A DNA stretch of 19,132 bases from an uncultured Bacteroidales bacterium (lineage in GTDB: Bacteria > Bacteroidota > Bacteroidia > Bacteroidales > UBA932), in the NCBI GenBank assembly GCA_946614205.1, contig CAMOGR010000229.1, positions 1 through 19,132 of the forward strand. The letters run 5' to 3'. Position 1 is the first letter of the stretch. Each line of letters starts with the position of its first letter. Positions 7,429 through 14,761 of the stretch are shown piece after piece. Both the position numbers and the translations under genes were made by a program. The notes beneath the pieces were generated by a model that had not been told where the DNA came from, searched no databases, and was given only the letters and a program-made list of their open reading frames with translations.

Positions 7429-8541
7429 TTACAATGCCGGATAAATGAAGTCCCAGAAGAGCCAGAGCTCCATCTGGTGGTTTTGCAATTCTGCGCGGGC
7501 TGCGATGACGGCGTCCTTCTCGGGAAGGACGATGATCATCTGGCCCCAGGCTCCGTCGGCACGGAAGCCGCCTACGGTGTTGCGCCAGGTCTGGTAGCCG
7601 TATCCTGCGACCCAGTCGTTGCGGGAAATGGGGTAGAAGGGCGGCTGGTCTATCTGCTCGGCGGTCAGGCCGTTGGGATAGTTGTCGATGTGCTTTGCCG
7701 TCTGCCTCTCAATCCATCCGGCGGAAATGAGCTGCCTGCCGTTCCACCGGCCTTTCTGCAGCATCAGCTGGCCGGCCTTCGCCATGTCTTCGAGGCGCAG
7801 GTGCAGGCCCCATCCGCCGGTGCACACGCCGGCCTCGTCCATGTCCCACTCGGGGGTCTCGATTCCCATGTACTTGAAGACTCGCTCGTCGAGCAGGTCG
7901 CGTATGTTCTTGCCTTCAACCTTCTGTACGATGGCCGAAAGAGCGTAGGTACACAGGGAATTGTAGGTGAAGTACGTACCGGGTTCGTGTACGAAGGGAT
8001 GGTTCAAGAAGGCTGCGGCAAGGTCAGCGCCCGGCTTGAGCTTGATTTCCATCGAAGTGGTATCGTATTTCTCCATCGTGTCCCATGTGGGGTCTGTCTC
8101 GTGGCCGCACTGCATGGTGAGCAGGTCCTCGACCCTGAGTTTCCTGAGGTTCTCCGAAGGCTCGGCGGGCAGTTTGTCGGAGAAGAAGTCCGCGACTTTG
8201 TCCTCTACCGTGAGCAGACCGTCATCAACTGCGAGTCCCACTGCAAGAGCAGTGAAAGTCTTGCTGGCGGAGAAGACGTGCTGAGGTCTGTCGGCAGGCC
8301 ATTCGGGATCCATGTCCTCTTCAAGGACGACCTTTCCTCCCTTCAGGACCATGATGTTGTGCATGAATACCTGCTTCATGGGATTGGGGTCGGATGCGGA
8401 CCTGGCTACGGTGTCCTTCCAGGCGGAAAATGCCTTGAGAAGTTCTTCAGACGCCTCTGCGCGAGGAAGGTCCTTGGGTGCTTGGGTACAAGCAATGGCG
8501 GCAGATACTGCCGCCATTGCAAGTATGTTATAAAACTTCAT
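7429..8541 (-). CDS. Beta-lactamase-fold serine hydrolase lipoprotein (paralog 1)
   Basis: A 370-residue protein, by eye roughly half identical to the following gene along its whole length, so the two arose by tandem duplication. The lipoprotein signal peptide ends in AIAC (Cys18). Catalytic SxxK is S91-A-S-K94 in FSASKTFT; the Tyr motif is Y193-N-S in FTYNSLCTY; the C-terminal box is RADGAWGQ. Shared blocks include HPFVHEPGT, IPEW/TPEW, GGWGLHL and LQKGRW. Divergence lies mainly just before SxxK and in the stretch after the Gly-Arg-Trp block, around 285-310, regions likely to shape the active-site rim. It starts 1 nt after the stop of the upstream lipoprotein gene, so translation is probably coupled. 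It is probably periplasmic or surface-exposed. Substrate unknown; esterase, lactonase or amidase are all compatible with the fold. Confidence 0.9.
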   Translation of the reverse strand: MKFYNILAMAAVSAAIACTQAPKDLPRAEASEELLKAFSAWKDTVARSASDPNPMKQVFMHNIMVLKGGKVVLEEDMDPEWPADRPQHVFSASKTFTALAVGLAVDDGLLTVEDKVADFFSDKLPAEPSENLRKLRVEDLLTMQCGHETDPTWDTMEKYDTTSMEIKLKPGADLAAAFLNHPFVHEPGTYFTYNSLCTYALSAIVQKVEGKNIRDLLDERVFKYMGIETPEWDMDEAGVCTGGWGLHLRLEDMAKAGQLMLQKGRWNGRQLISAGWIERQTAKHIDNYPNGLTAEQIDQPPFYPISRNDWVAGYGYQTWRNTVGGFRADGAWGQMIIVLPEKDAVIAARAELQNHQMELWLFWDFIYPAL

Positions 8542-8542
8542 A

Positions 8543-9829
8543 TCAGAAATAATAACCCATGAGGTTCCATATGCTCAGGCCGTTGGCCGCCATTCCGCTC
8601 AGAAGGGGTTCGGGCAGGCTGTAGCTCATGTTGGTTGGGGCGAGCAGCGCCGCGACGACTCCCGAGGCTTTCTGCCCGTTCATCACCATGGCAAATCCCT
8701 CTTCGAAAGGAATCTCATACCTGACCCCCTGCCATACATAGTAGCAGGTGGGAGCGATGGCGGATTTGGTTGATGCCGAGCCGCTCAGGTATTCATCATA
8801 CGATACGGGCATGAATGCGACGCCGCCGGTCGAATCTCCGTCTTTCTGGAGAGGCCCAAGGATAGGATTGGGGGTGTCGGTAATGCCTGTGAAAGAAATG
8901 AACTCGTCGCCGGCAGTGTAATTCATCTTGACGGTAAACTCGTACATTCCCTGGATGACGGGGGATTCCACCGAGTAGAAGTGGAGCATCATGAAGGACA
9001 TGTCGCCGGAGCTTGCCGGAGTTGCGGGAACGAGGTCGTCCTTCTTTTCGCAGTACAGGAAGTCCACGCTTGGGCTCTCCGTGAAGTTGAACTTGTCGGT
9101 GAAGCTGAAGTTGAGGCGTCCGGGGAAGTTGCTGCTTACGGAAACGCCGCCGTGAATCATGATGTAAGTGCCGTAGGAAGGTTCGAAGAACCAGCAACCG
9201 GCATTTGCAGAACCGTAGACTGCCGTCCCGGCATCGCCTGTGGCGGCAATGGCGTAATCACCGGTTCCATCGCCCACTACCGAAACTTCAGCCAGCTGGG
9301 CGGAAGTTTCCTTGTCATAAATCCTGTAAACGTGTGCGGCAAGGCCGTTTGCTTTGGCTGCAGGTTCTTCGGTGTAGTAGTAGTTCGTGGGAATGTCATA
9401 TTCGAGCACGCCTTTTGCGCGAATCTTCACTATCGTGCCTTCCTCGTCCTTCAGGCGGACGGTTCCGGAGATGCTGTAGTCCTTCACTCCGTCCAGGGTG
9501 ACGGTGACCATTCCGTTATTGATGTCGCCGTCGGCTTTGTCGCTCTTGAAATGTCCGTTGAAGAAGCCGATCCCCTCTCCCACTGTATATGAACCGGGAG
9601 TAAGGAAGGGTATGACGGAATAGAAGTTAAGGTCGAGTTTGCCATTTTCCGAAGTGGCGGAAACAGGGAGTGTCAGGACGTCGCTGCCTGATTCCTGTCC
9701 TCTGGCGATGCTGGAATAAGTAGCGTCGATGACAGTCCAGCCTGTGGTTTCCGGCTGTCCGTCACCCGTGCAGGATGCGAGTAAGCAGCTTGCGGCAGCA
9801 GCCAGGGCTAAATATAGTAACTTTTTCAT
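8543..9829 (-). CDS. Unrecognised SusE/F-position lipoprotein with internal repeat
   Basis: A 428-residue lipoprotein, with signal peptide ending in LASC (Cys20). I do not recognise a family. Composition is beta-rich, with many Tyr, Phe, Ser and Thr and no visible catalytic motif. Two segments look alike: LDLNFYSVIPFLTPGSYTV near 65-83 and LHFYSVESPVIQGMYEFTV near 282-300, each the start of a strand-rich block, suggesting two copies of a domain of about 100-130 residues with a linking region (about 145-260) between them. It lies directly after susD, where SusE/SusF-like or other surface glycan-binding lipoproteins normally sit, so a ligand-binding role at the outer surface is a reasonable inference. 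AGGA stands just upstream of the ATG as a possible ribosome-binding site. It is 18 nt from susD and 1 nt from the next hydrolase. Confidence 0.82.
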   Translation of the reverse strand: MKKLLYLALAAAASCLLASCTGDGQPETTGWTVIDATYSSIARGQESGSDVLTLPVSATSENGKLDLNFYSVIPFLTPGSYTVGEGIGFFNGHFKSDKADGDINNGMVTVTLDGVKDYSISGTVRLKDEEGTIVKIRAKGVLEYDIPTNYYYTEEPAAKANGLAAHVYRIYDKETSAQLAEVSVVGDGTGDYAIAATGDAGTAVYGSANAGCWFFEPSYGTYIMIHGGVSVSSNFPGRLNFSFTDKFNFTESPSVDFLYCEKKDDLVPATPASSGDMSFMMLHFYSVESPVIQGMYEFTVKMNYTAGDEFISFTGITDTPNPILGPLQKDGDSTGGVAFMPVSYDEYLSGSASTKSAIAPTCYYVWQGVRYEIPFEEGFAMVMNGQKASGVVAALLAPTNMSYSLPEPLLSGMAANGLSIWNLMGYYF

Positions 9830-9847
9830 ATCCTGTTGTTTTCAAGA

Positions 9848-11455
9848 TTAATAACCGGGATTCTGCTGATTTGCCATGGCCTTGTTGGTCTGGAGTTCAG
9901 TCAGAGGGAAAGGAAGGAGGAGGTCACGCTCCTGGAAACCTGCGGCAGGGTCGGGATTGTCAACATACTGTACGATTCCGCCGGGCATGAGGGTTGGCAG
10001 TTTCTTGCCCTTGTCGGCGCATTCCTTGGCAAGGTCGCCCCAGCGCTTGAGGTCCTGGAAACGTACGGCCTCGAAGCAGAGCTCGAGCATGCGCTCGGTC
10101 TTGACGTCCTCGAAGGTGACTCCGCTCTTTGCGGGCAGGCCTGCGCGGGCGCGAACTTCGTTTACATAAGCGTCAGCGCTTCCGCCGCCACCGCGCACAG
10201 CGGCTTCAGCAGCCATGAGGAGTACATCCGCGTAGCGCATGCAGGGAGTGTTGGTGAGGTTTCCGGTCCATGCGTTCCATATCTCGTCTTCCTGGCTCAT
10301 GAGCCACTTGAAGCGGAATACGCCCTCGTTGCCTCTCCAGCTGGAGCCGCCTGTGTAAACGACACCGAATGAAGGGAGGTCGTCGATTACGAGGCAGGAA
10401 GCGAGGCGCCTGTAGCTGCTGGGACCTTCCTCCTTTACGAATGCATCGTAAATCTTCCTGGTAGGGTTCATGCCGCCCCATCCCATCAGGTCGACGAACG
10501 GGAAGGTGTTGGTGCCGTCGGTCGTGAAGCAGTAGGGGAAAGGCCAGTTGTCCTGGAGTCCGTACCAGCCGTCTTGCACGGCGCTTGCGGCAGCGTCGGG
10601 ATTGCGGAGGTTGGCGGTGTCCCACTTGCGGACGTTCTCGAAGATGTACTCGCGGCAGCCGTTAGCCTGCATGTGATACAGGTCGTTCATGTCGGGAATG
10701 AGGCCGTACAGACCGGAGCTGATGACCTTGTCGAATGCGTTCTTGGCATCGGTGAACTTCTCCTCGGTAAGATAGACTTTGCCGAGTACTGCGAGAGCGG
10801 CTTCCTTCGTAATGCGTGTGCCGGTGTCCTTGTCGTCGATGCCTGCCTTGGAAGGGAGCTTGCCGGAGTCGATGGCCTCGGTGAGGTCGGTCTCGACGAA
10901 CTGCCAGAGCTCGCTGATTTCGGTCTTGCCGATGTTGTATTCTTCCGGTGCAAGGACATGGTCTACCTTGGGGACGGCTCCCCACAGGGTAATGAGTTCA
11001 TAGTAGCACAGGGCCCTGAAGAACTTGGCTTCAGCTATGCAGCGGGCCTTGACCTCGCTCTCGGGCTCGAACTTGTCAAGCACCATGTTGGCGAAATAGA
11101 TGTTCCTGTAGAGTCCGTTGTAAACGGCTTCCACCCAACTGTTCGACGGGGTGACGGTGCTGGATGAGAATTCCGCCTGGTTGGCGCTGGAGTCGACCAT
11201 GTCGTCCCCCATGTTGTTCAGCATCCAGAACATGTTTACGTAGCAAGGGCCGATGGTGTAGCCGCATCCCGACCAGTTGGCGCGCCATGCGTGGTAGACT
11301 GCGGCGGTCGCGGCAAGGCAGTCGTCATCGGTTATGTAGGAGTTGTCCTCGCTCTGGACACCCTGCTGTGGGATGTCAAGCAGTTTCTCGCTGCAGGCGC
11401 TCAGGATTGCAGCCGAACTTGCAAGGAGGGCGAATAACTTGAATATCTTTTTCAT
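9848..11455 (-). CDS. susD: SusD/RagB-family surface lipoprotein
   Basis: A 535-residue RagB/SusD-family outer-membrane lipoprotein that lids the partner SusC transporter and binds the substrate. A signal peptide ends in LSAC (Cys21). The N-terminal part carries the family's helical TPR-like pattern (for example VYNGLYRNIYFANMVLD, then AKFFRALCYYELITLWG). The C-terminal hallmarks are present: RYADVLLMAAEAA, the block from VRARAGLP to ELCFEAVRFQDLKRWG, and the ending LLPFPLTELQ...NQQNPGY. Length is normal and nothing is missing. It begins 12 nt after the susC stop, with an AAGGA-like element just upstream. An aromatic-rich stretch around 290-330 (DGWYGLQDNWPFPYCF region) is a plausible ligand platform, but no specificity can be read from it. 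The symbol is a family name, not an ortholog claim for the starch system. Confidence 0.96.
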   Translation of the reverse strand: MKKIFKLFALLASSAAILSACSEKLLDIPQQGVQSEDNSYITDDDCLAATAAVYHAWRANWSGCGYTIGPCYVNMFWMLNNMGDDMVDSSANQAEFSSSTVTPSNSWVEAVYNGLYRNIYFANMVLDKFEPESEVKARCIAEAKFFRALCYYELITLWGAVPKVDHVLAPEEYNIGKTEISELWQFVETDLTEAIDSGKLPSKAGIDDKDTGTRITKEAALAVLGKVYLTEEKFTDAKNAFDKVISSGLYGLIPDMNDLYHMQANGCREYIFENVRKWDTANLRNPDAAASAVQDGWYGLQDNWPFPYCFTTDGTNTFPFVDLMGWGGMNPTRKIYDAFVKEEGPSSYRRLASCLVIDDLPSFGVVYTGGSSWRGNEGVFRFKWLMSQEDEIWNAWTGNLTNTPCMRYADVLLMAAEAAVRGGGGSADAYVNEVRARAGLPAKSGVTFEDVKTERMLELCFEAVRFQDLKRWGDLAKECADKGKKLPTLMPGGIVQYVDNPDPAAGFQERDLLLPFPLTELQTNKAMANQQNPGY

Positions 11456-11467
11456 ACTTCCTTCGAA

Positions 11468-14400
11468 TTAGAATGTTACGGTAACACCGAAGAGCATCTT
11501 CTTGGTGGTAGGATAGGCACCGAAGTCGAGGCCTATGCCGGAAACGGCGTCGGTAGATATTTCAGGGTCGAGGCCCGGATACTTGGTGAAAAGGAAGAAG
11601 TTGTCCAGGGATGCATACAGGCGGAGCTTCTCGATGAAGATCTTGCGGGTGAAGTTCTGGGGAAGCGTGTATCCGAGCTGGATCTGGCGGATGCGGAAAT
11701 AGGAACCGTCAAATACGAATGCGTCGGAGAGCATGTAGCGCTGGATGTTTTCCGAACGGGACTGGGGACGTGCGAACCTGGTGTTGGTGTTGGTTGGAGT
11801 CCACCTCTGGTCGTACAGGGACTTGAGGTTGTAGAAGAGCAAGGCGTTGTTGTAGCACATGAACACGTCGTTGCCCTCGCTGCCGTTGGCGAATACCGTG
11901 AAGTCTATGCCCTTCCAGCCAAGCTGGAGCGTGAGGCCGTAGGTGAAGTCGGGAAGCGGCTTGCCTATCATGGTCTTGTCGCTTTCGTCGATGACACCCT
12001 CGGGGTCACCGGAGAGGTTCTTGAATACTGGATCGCCGTTCTCATCGAGCTTGTCGAGCTGGAAGCCGCGGAAGTACCACACGGGATATCCTTCTTCGAA
12101 GGCGGCCAGCCTGCCGACTCCGTTGATCTGTACGGTGGGGCTCATGATACGGCTGTCGCTCACGTTGGGGTTGAGCCAGGTGACCTTGTTCTTGAGTGTG
12201 GCGATGTTGCCGCTGACAGAGTAGAAAAAGTCGCCGATCTGGTCTTTCCAGCTGAGGTCGATTTCTATACCCTCGTTGCGGATGTTGCCTCCGTTGACGG
12301 GAGCCGCGGTGTTGCCGGCCTCGAAGGGAACCTTGATGCCCTGGATGATGAGGTCCTTGGTGTCCTTGCGGAACCAGTCGGCAGAGAGGGCCAGGCGGTC
12401 TGAGAAGAAGCGGGCGTCGAGACCGAAGTCAAGCTGCTCGGAAGTCTCCCACTTGAGGTCGGGATTGTACAGCTGGCCGGGACGGAACATCTTGTTGTAG
12501 GAGATGCCGTTGTTGGTGAAGCTGTATCCTACCGCATCGGAAATGATGGAGTTGGAATAGGTGTAGCCGGAGAGGTTGCTGGTAGAGCCGTTCTGGCCCC
12601 AGCTGGCGCGCAGCTTGAGGAAAGATACTGTCGGCTTGATGCCCTTGAAGAACTCTTCGTTGGAAATGACCCAGCCTGCGGATGCGGAGGGGAAGAAGCC
12701 CCAGCGGTTGCCGGCAGGGAGGACGGAAAGGTCTGCCGCGTCAGCGCGAAGGGTGGCCTCGAGGAGGTACTTCTCCGCGTAATTGTAATTCAGACGGCCG
12801 AAGTAGGAGAGTTTGGTGTTCACCAGCTCGTAGCCGTCGGTCTCATGGATTGCAGTGCCGGAAGGATAGCTGATGTCGGCGAACAGGGGGTCGTCCTTTG
12901 CGGCGGAGCTGATGCCGACCATCTCATAAAGCCTTGAATTGCGGCTGAATGACATACCTGCCATCACTCCGAAGTTGTTCTTGCCGAGGGAGAAGTTGTA
13001 GTTGGCGAAGTTCTCCCACTGATAGTAAGTGGTCGAGGTGCTGGTCCTGGATACGGACAGGCCTTCATCGGAGGTGAAGTAGTTGGATCCTCCGTAGTAA
13101 TTGTGGGCGAAATAGTAGGCGTTGTCCCCGTAGACCTTGTATCCCAGGCGGGACGTCAGGACGAGACCCTTGACGGGGGTGAAGTTCGCAAACAGCGTAC
13201 CGGACAGGCGGTTGCCGTAGTTCTTGCGCTCTGCGCTCCTGACCGCGACCATGGGGTGAAGGAGACCTTCGGTAGAGTAGTAGTTGCCGTTGGCGTCGGT
13301 GAATAGATTGTAGACACCCTGGTTGAGTATGGTCTGCATGTTCGTAGGCAGATTGTCAGGAGAATAGGTGTCTGCAAGATAGGGCGGCTGGTACAATGCC
13401 TGCGCAAAGATGTTGGGGTTGCGCACGCCGCTTCCGTTCAGGGGAACGCCGTCCACGAGCGGTGATGCCTGGTAGTAAGCATAATCCGCGGTGGCGCCCA
13501 CCTTGAGCCACGGCTTGACCTGGTAGTCTGCATTGAGAGCTACGCTGTACCTTTTGTAGGTGTCCCTGCTGAGTCGTACCACGCCATCTTCGTCATGTGC
13601 GCCGAGGGAGATGTAGAATGAACCCCTGTCGTTGGCGCCCTGGACGTTCACGGTGTGCTTCTTAGTGACGCCCTTGCCGAATGCCACGTCGAGCCAGTCG
13701 GTGGAAGTCTGGCCGTCCCAAACGCCCTGGTCGATGAGCAGCAGGAGGTTGTCGTCGGTGAATGAGGGGTTGGACTCCTGGTTCTGCTTGATGTACTCAA
13801 GTGCGTTGATGACCTTGGGCTTTACGGCCAGGCTGCTGATATGGTACTGGAAGTCGTAGCTGACGGCTCCTTCGCCCTTGGCACCCCTCTTGGTGGTGAT
13901 GAGGACGACACCGTTGCCTGCCTGGGCTCCGTAGATTGCTGCCGATGCGGCATCCTTGAGGACCTCCATGCTCTCGATGGAGTTGGGGTCGATGCTGGAG
14001 ATGTCGTCCATCAGAAGGCCGTCCACGACGTACAGGGGGTCGGAGGTTCCGTTGGATGCGATACCGCGGATGCGGATCGTAGGAACGGCACCGGGCTGTG
14101 CGGAAGTCGTGATGAGGGTGACGCCGGGGGTCTTTCCCTGGAGAGCCTGCTCGAGGTTGGCGATTGCACGGCCCTGGATTTCTTCGGAGCCTACGGATGA
14201 GATGGCTCCCGTGAGGTTGGCCTTGCGCTGGACGCCATAGCCGACGACGACGACTTCTTCAAGAAGTTGGTTGTCGTCCTCGAGGACGACGTTCATCTGC
14301 GGAGCTGCAGGGAGTACGGCGTCCTTGTAGCCGATGCTGGAAAAAGTAAGGCTTGCGCCCTGGGGGACGCTGATCGAGAAGTGGCCTTCGGCGTTGGTGA

Positions 14401-14572
14401 CTGTTCCGTTGGCGGGTGCGCCGCTTTGGACGACACCGGCTCCGATTACAGGCACTCCTGCCTTGTCGGTCACAGTACCGGAGACCCGGATCTGCTGGGC
14501 GAAGGCCATGGGCCCTATGGCAAGCAGTGTTGCAGCCAGCAGAATCTTGATTAGATGAATGGTTTTTTTCAT
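11468..14572 (-). CDS. susC: SusC/RagA-family TonB-dependent outer-membrane transporter
   Basis: A 1034-residue TonB-linked outer-membrane importer and first gene of the operon. Order: signal peptide about 1-26 ending AMAFAQ-like (PMAFAQ); carboxypeptidase-regulatory-like domain about 28-98 (VSGTVTDKAGVPVIGAGV); TonB-box segment EEVVVVGYG at 105-113; plug domain about 115-230 with the SusC signature LYVVDGLLMDDI and MEVLKDAASAAIYGAQAGNG; then a 22-strand type barrel to the C-terminal aromatic ending GVTVTF. It imports the ligand captured by SusD, using TonB energy. There is no N-terminal STN domain and no sigma/anti-sigma pair nearby, which fits control by the HTCS rather than by an ECF sigma system. 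A TATTTTTG box lies 42 nt upstream of the start. Substrate not predictable from sequence. Confidence 0.97.
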   Translation of the reverse strand: MKKTIHLIKILLAATLLAIGPMAFAQQIRVSGTVTDKAGVPVIGAGVVQSGAPANGTVTNAEGHFSISVPQGASLTFSSIGYKDAVLPAAPQMNVVLEDDNQLLEEVVVVGYGVQRKANLTGAISSVGSEEIQGRAIANLEQALQGKTPGVTLITTSAQPGAVPTIRIRGIASNGTSDPLYVVDGLLMDDISSIDPNSIESMEVLKDAASAAIYGAQAGNGVVLITTKRGAKGEGAVSYDFQYHISSLAVKPKVINALEYIKQNQESNPSFTDDNLLLLIDQGVWDGQTSTDWLDVAFGKGVTKKHTVNVQGANDRGSFYISLGAHDEDGVVRLSRDTYKRYSVALNADYQVKPWLKVGATADYAYYQASPLVDGVPLNGSGVRNPNIFAQALYQPPYLADTYSPDNLPTNMQTILNQGVYNLFTDANGNYYSTEGLLHPMVAVRSAERKNYGNRLSGTLFANFTPVKGLVLTSRLGYKVYGDNAYYFAHNYYGGSNYFTSDEGLSVSRTSTSTTYYQWENFANYNFSLGKNNFGVMAGMSFSRNSRLYEMVGISSAAKDDPLFADISYPSGTAIHETDGYELVNTKLSYFGRLNYNYAEKYLLEATLRADAADLSVLPAGNRWGFFPSASAGWVISNEEFFKGIKPTVSFLKLRASWGQNGSTSNLSGYTYSNSIISDAVGYSFTNNGISYNKMFRPGQLYNPDLKWETSEQLDFGLDARFFSDRLALSADWFRKDTKDLIIQGIKVPFEAGNTAAPVNGGNIRNEGIEIDLSWKDQIGDFFYSVSGNIATLKNKVTWLNPNVSDSRIMSPTVQINGVGRLAAFEEGYPVWYFRGFQLDKLDENGDPVFKNLSGDPEGVIDESDKTMIGKPLPDFTYGLTLQLGWKGIDFTVFANGSEGNDVFMCYNNALLFYNLKSLYDQRWTPTNTNTRFARPQSRSENIQRYMLSDAFVFDGSYFRIRQIQLGYTLPQNFTRKIFIEKLRLYASLDNFFLFTKYPGLDPEISTDAVSGIGLDFGAYPTTKKMLFGVTVTF

Positions 14573-14604
14573 ACTGTATGGGTTGGTTATTGAGTGTTAT
14601 CGGT

Positions 14605-14645
14605 TTTGCTTATGCAAAAATAGCAAACCCTCGATACAATTTGCT
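14605..14645. repeat. Three TTTGCT hexamers in alternating orientation
   Basis: TTTGCT occurs on the plus strand at 14605-14610, on the minus strand at 14622-14627, and on the plus strand again at 14640-14645, so start positions are 17 and 18 bp apart. The first and third copies extend to TTTGCTTA. The middle copy abuts the susC -7 box. This could be an operator for a dimeric or tandem-binding regulator such as the AraC-type domain of the HTCS; chance is not excluded in AT-rich DNA. Confidence 0.4.
14615..14622 (-). promoter_or_regulatory. Putative -7 box of the susC operon
   Basis: The minus strand reads TATTTTTG, a full match to TAnnTTTG. It would start transcription near 14610 and give a leader of roughly 38 nt before the susC ATG. 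A TTG exists upstream on the same strand (14637-14639), but the spacer of 14 bp is short compared with the usual 19-21 bp, as often seen at promoters needing an activator. Confidence 0.5.
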
Positions 14646-14732
14646 TACCTTTTTGTATTTTTACTTATCCGTGCGTTCACATCGGGGCAAACAAATGAAC
14701 AAACAAATAATAATAAATACGCGGGGAATGTT

Positions 14733-14740
14733 TTTATTTG
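14733..14740 (+). promoter_or_regulatory. Possible degenerate -7 box of the phosphatase operon
   Basis: TTTATTTG, the same one-mismatch form of TAnnTTTG seen before the esterase at 4606, lies 21 nt before the ATG at 14762. No -33 element was found. Confidence 0.28.
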
Positions 14741-14761
14741 CATCAAGTAATACCACCGATT

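Larger units (their letters stand above)
14573..14761. promoter_or_regulatory. Divergent regulatory region between the two operons
   Basis: An AT-rich 189-bp gap in an otherwise G+C-rich window, flanked by divergent start codons. It holds the susC -7 box (14615-14622), a set of TTTGCT hexamers (14605-14645), an A/C-rich low-complexity stretch with several CAAA(C/T) units (about 14689-14720), and a degenerate -7-like box for the rightward operon (14733-14740). No RNA gene or small ORF with convincing features was seen. Confidence 0.7.

Noticed and set aside
7423..7436. Palindrome CATTGT-TT-ACAATG at the junction of the two paralogous hydrolase genes
   Set aside because: It is made of the last Ala-Leu codons and stop of one gene and the start codon of the next; without promoter elements nearby it is most simply a coincidence.
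6334..8541. Beta-lactam resistance genes
   Set aside because: The fold is shared, but the second and third motifs differ from true class C enzymes, and the genes sit in a susCD operon as lipoproteins, which points to a nutrient-related hydrolase.
7477..8562. A 361-codon plus-strand frame opposite the first beta-lactamase-fold gene
   Set aside because: Shadow frame of a secure gene, with no signal peptide or domain. The similar frame at 6379-7338 mirrors the second paralog for the same reason.
14689..14720. Short A/C-rich repeats (CAAAC/CAAAT) suggestive of an iteron or CRISPR-like array
   Set aside because: Units are too short and irregular, with no spacers or replication gene nearby; ordinary low-complexity AT-rich promoter DNA explains it.
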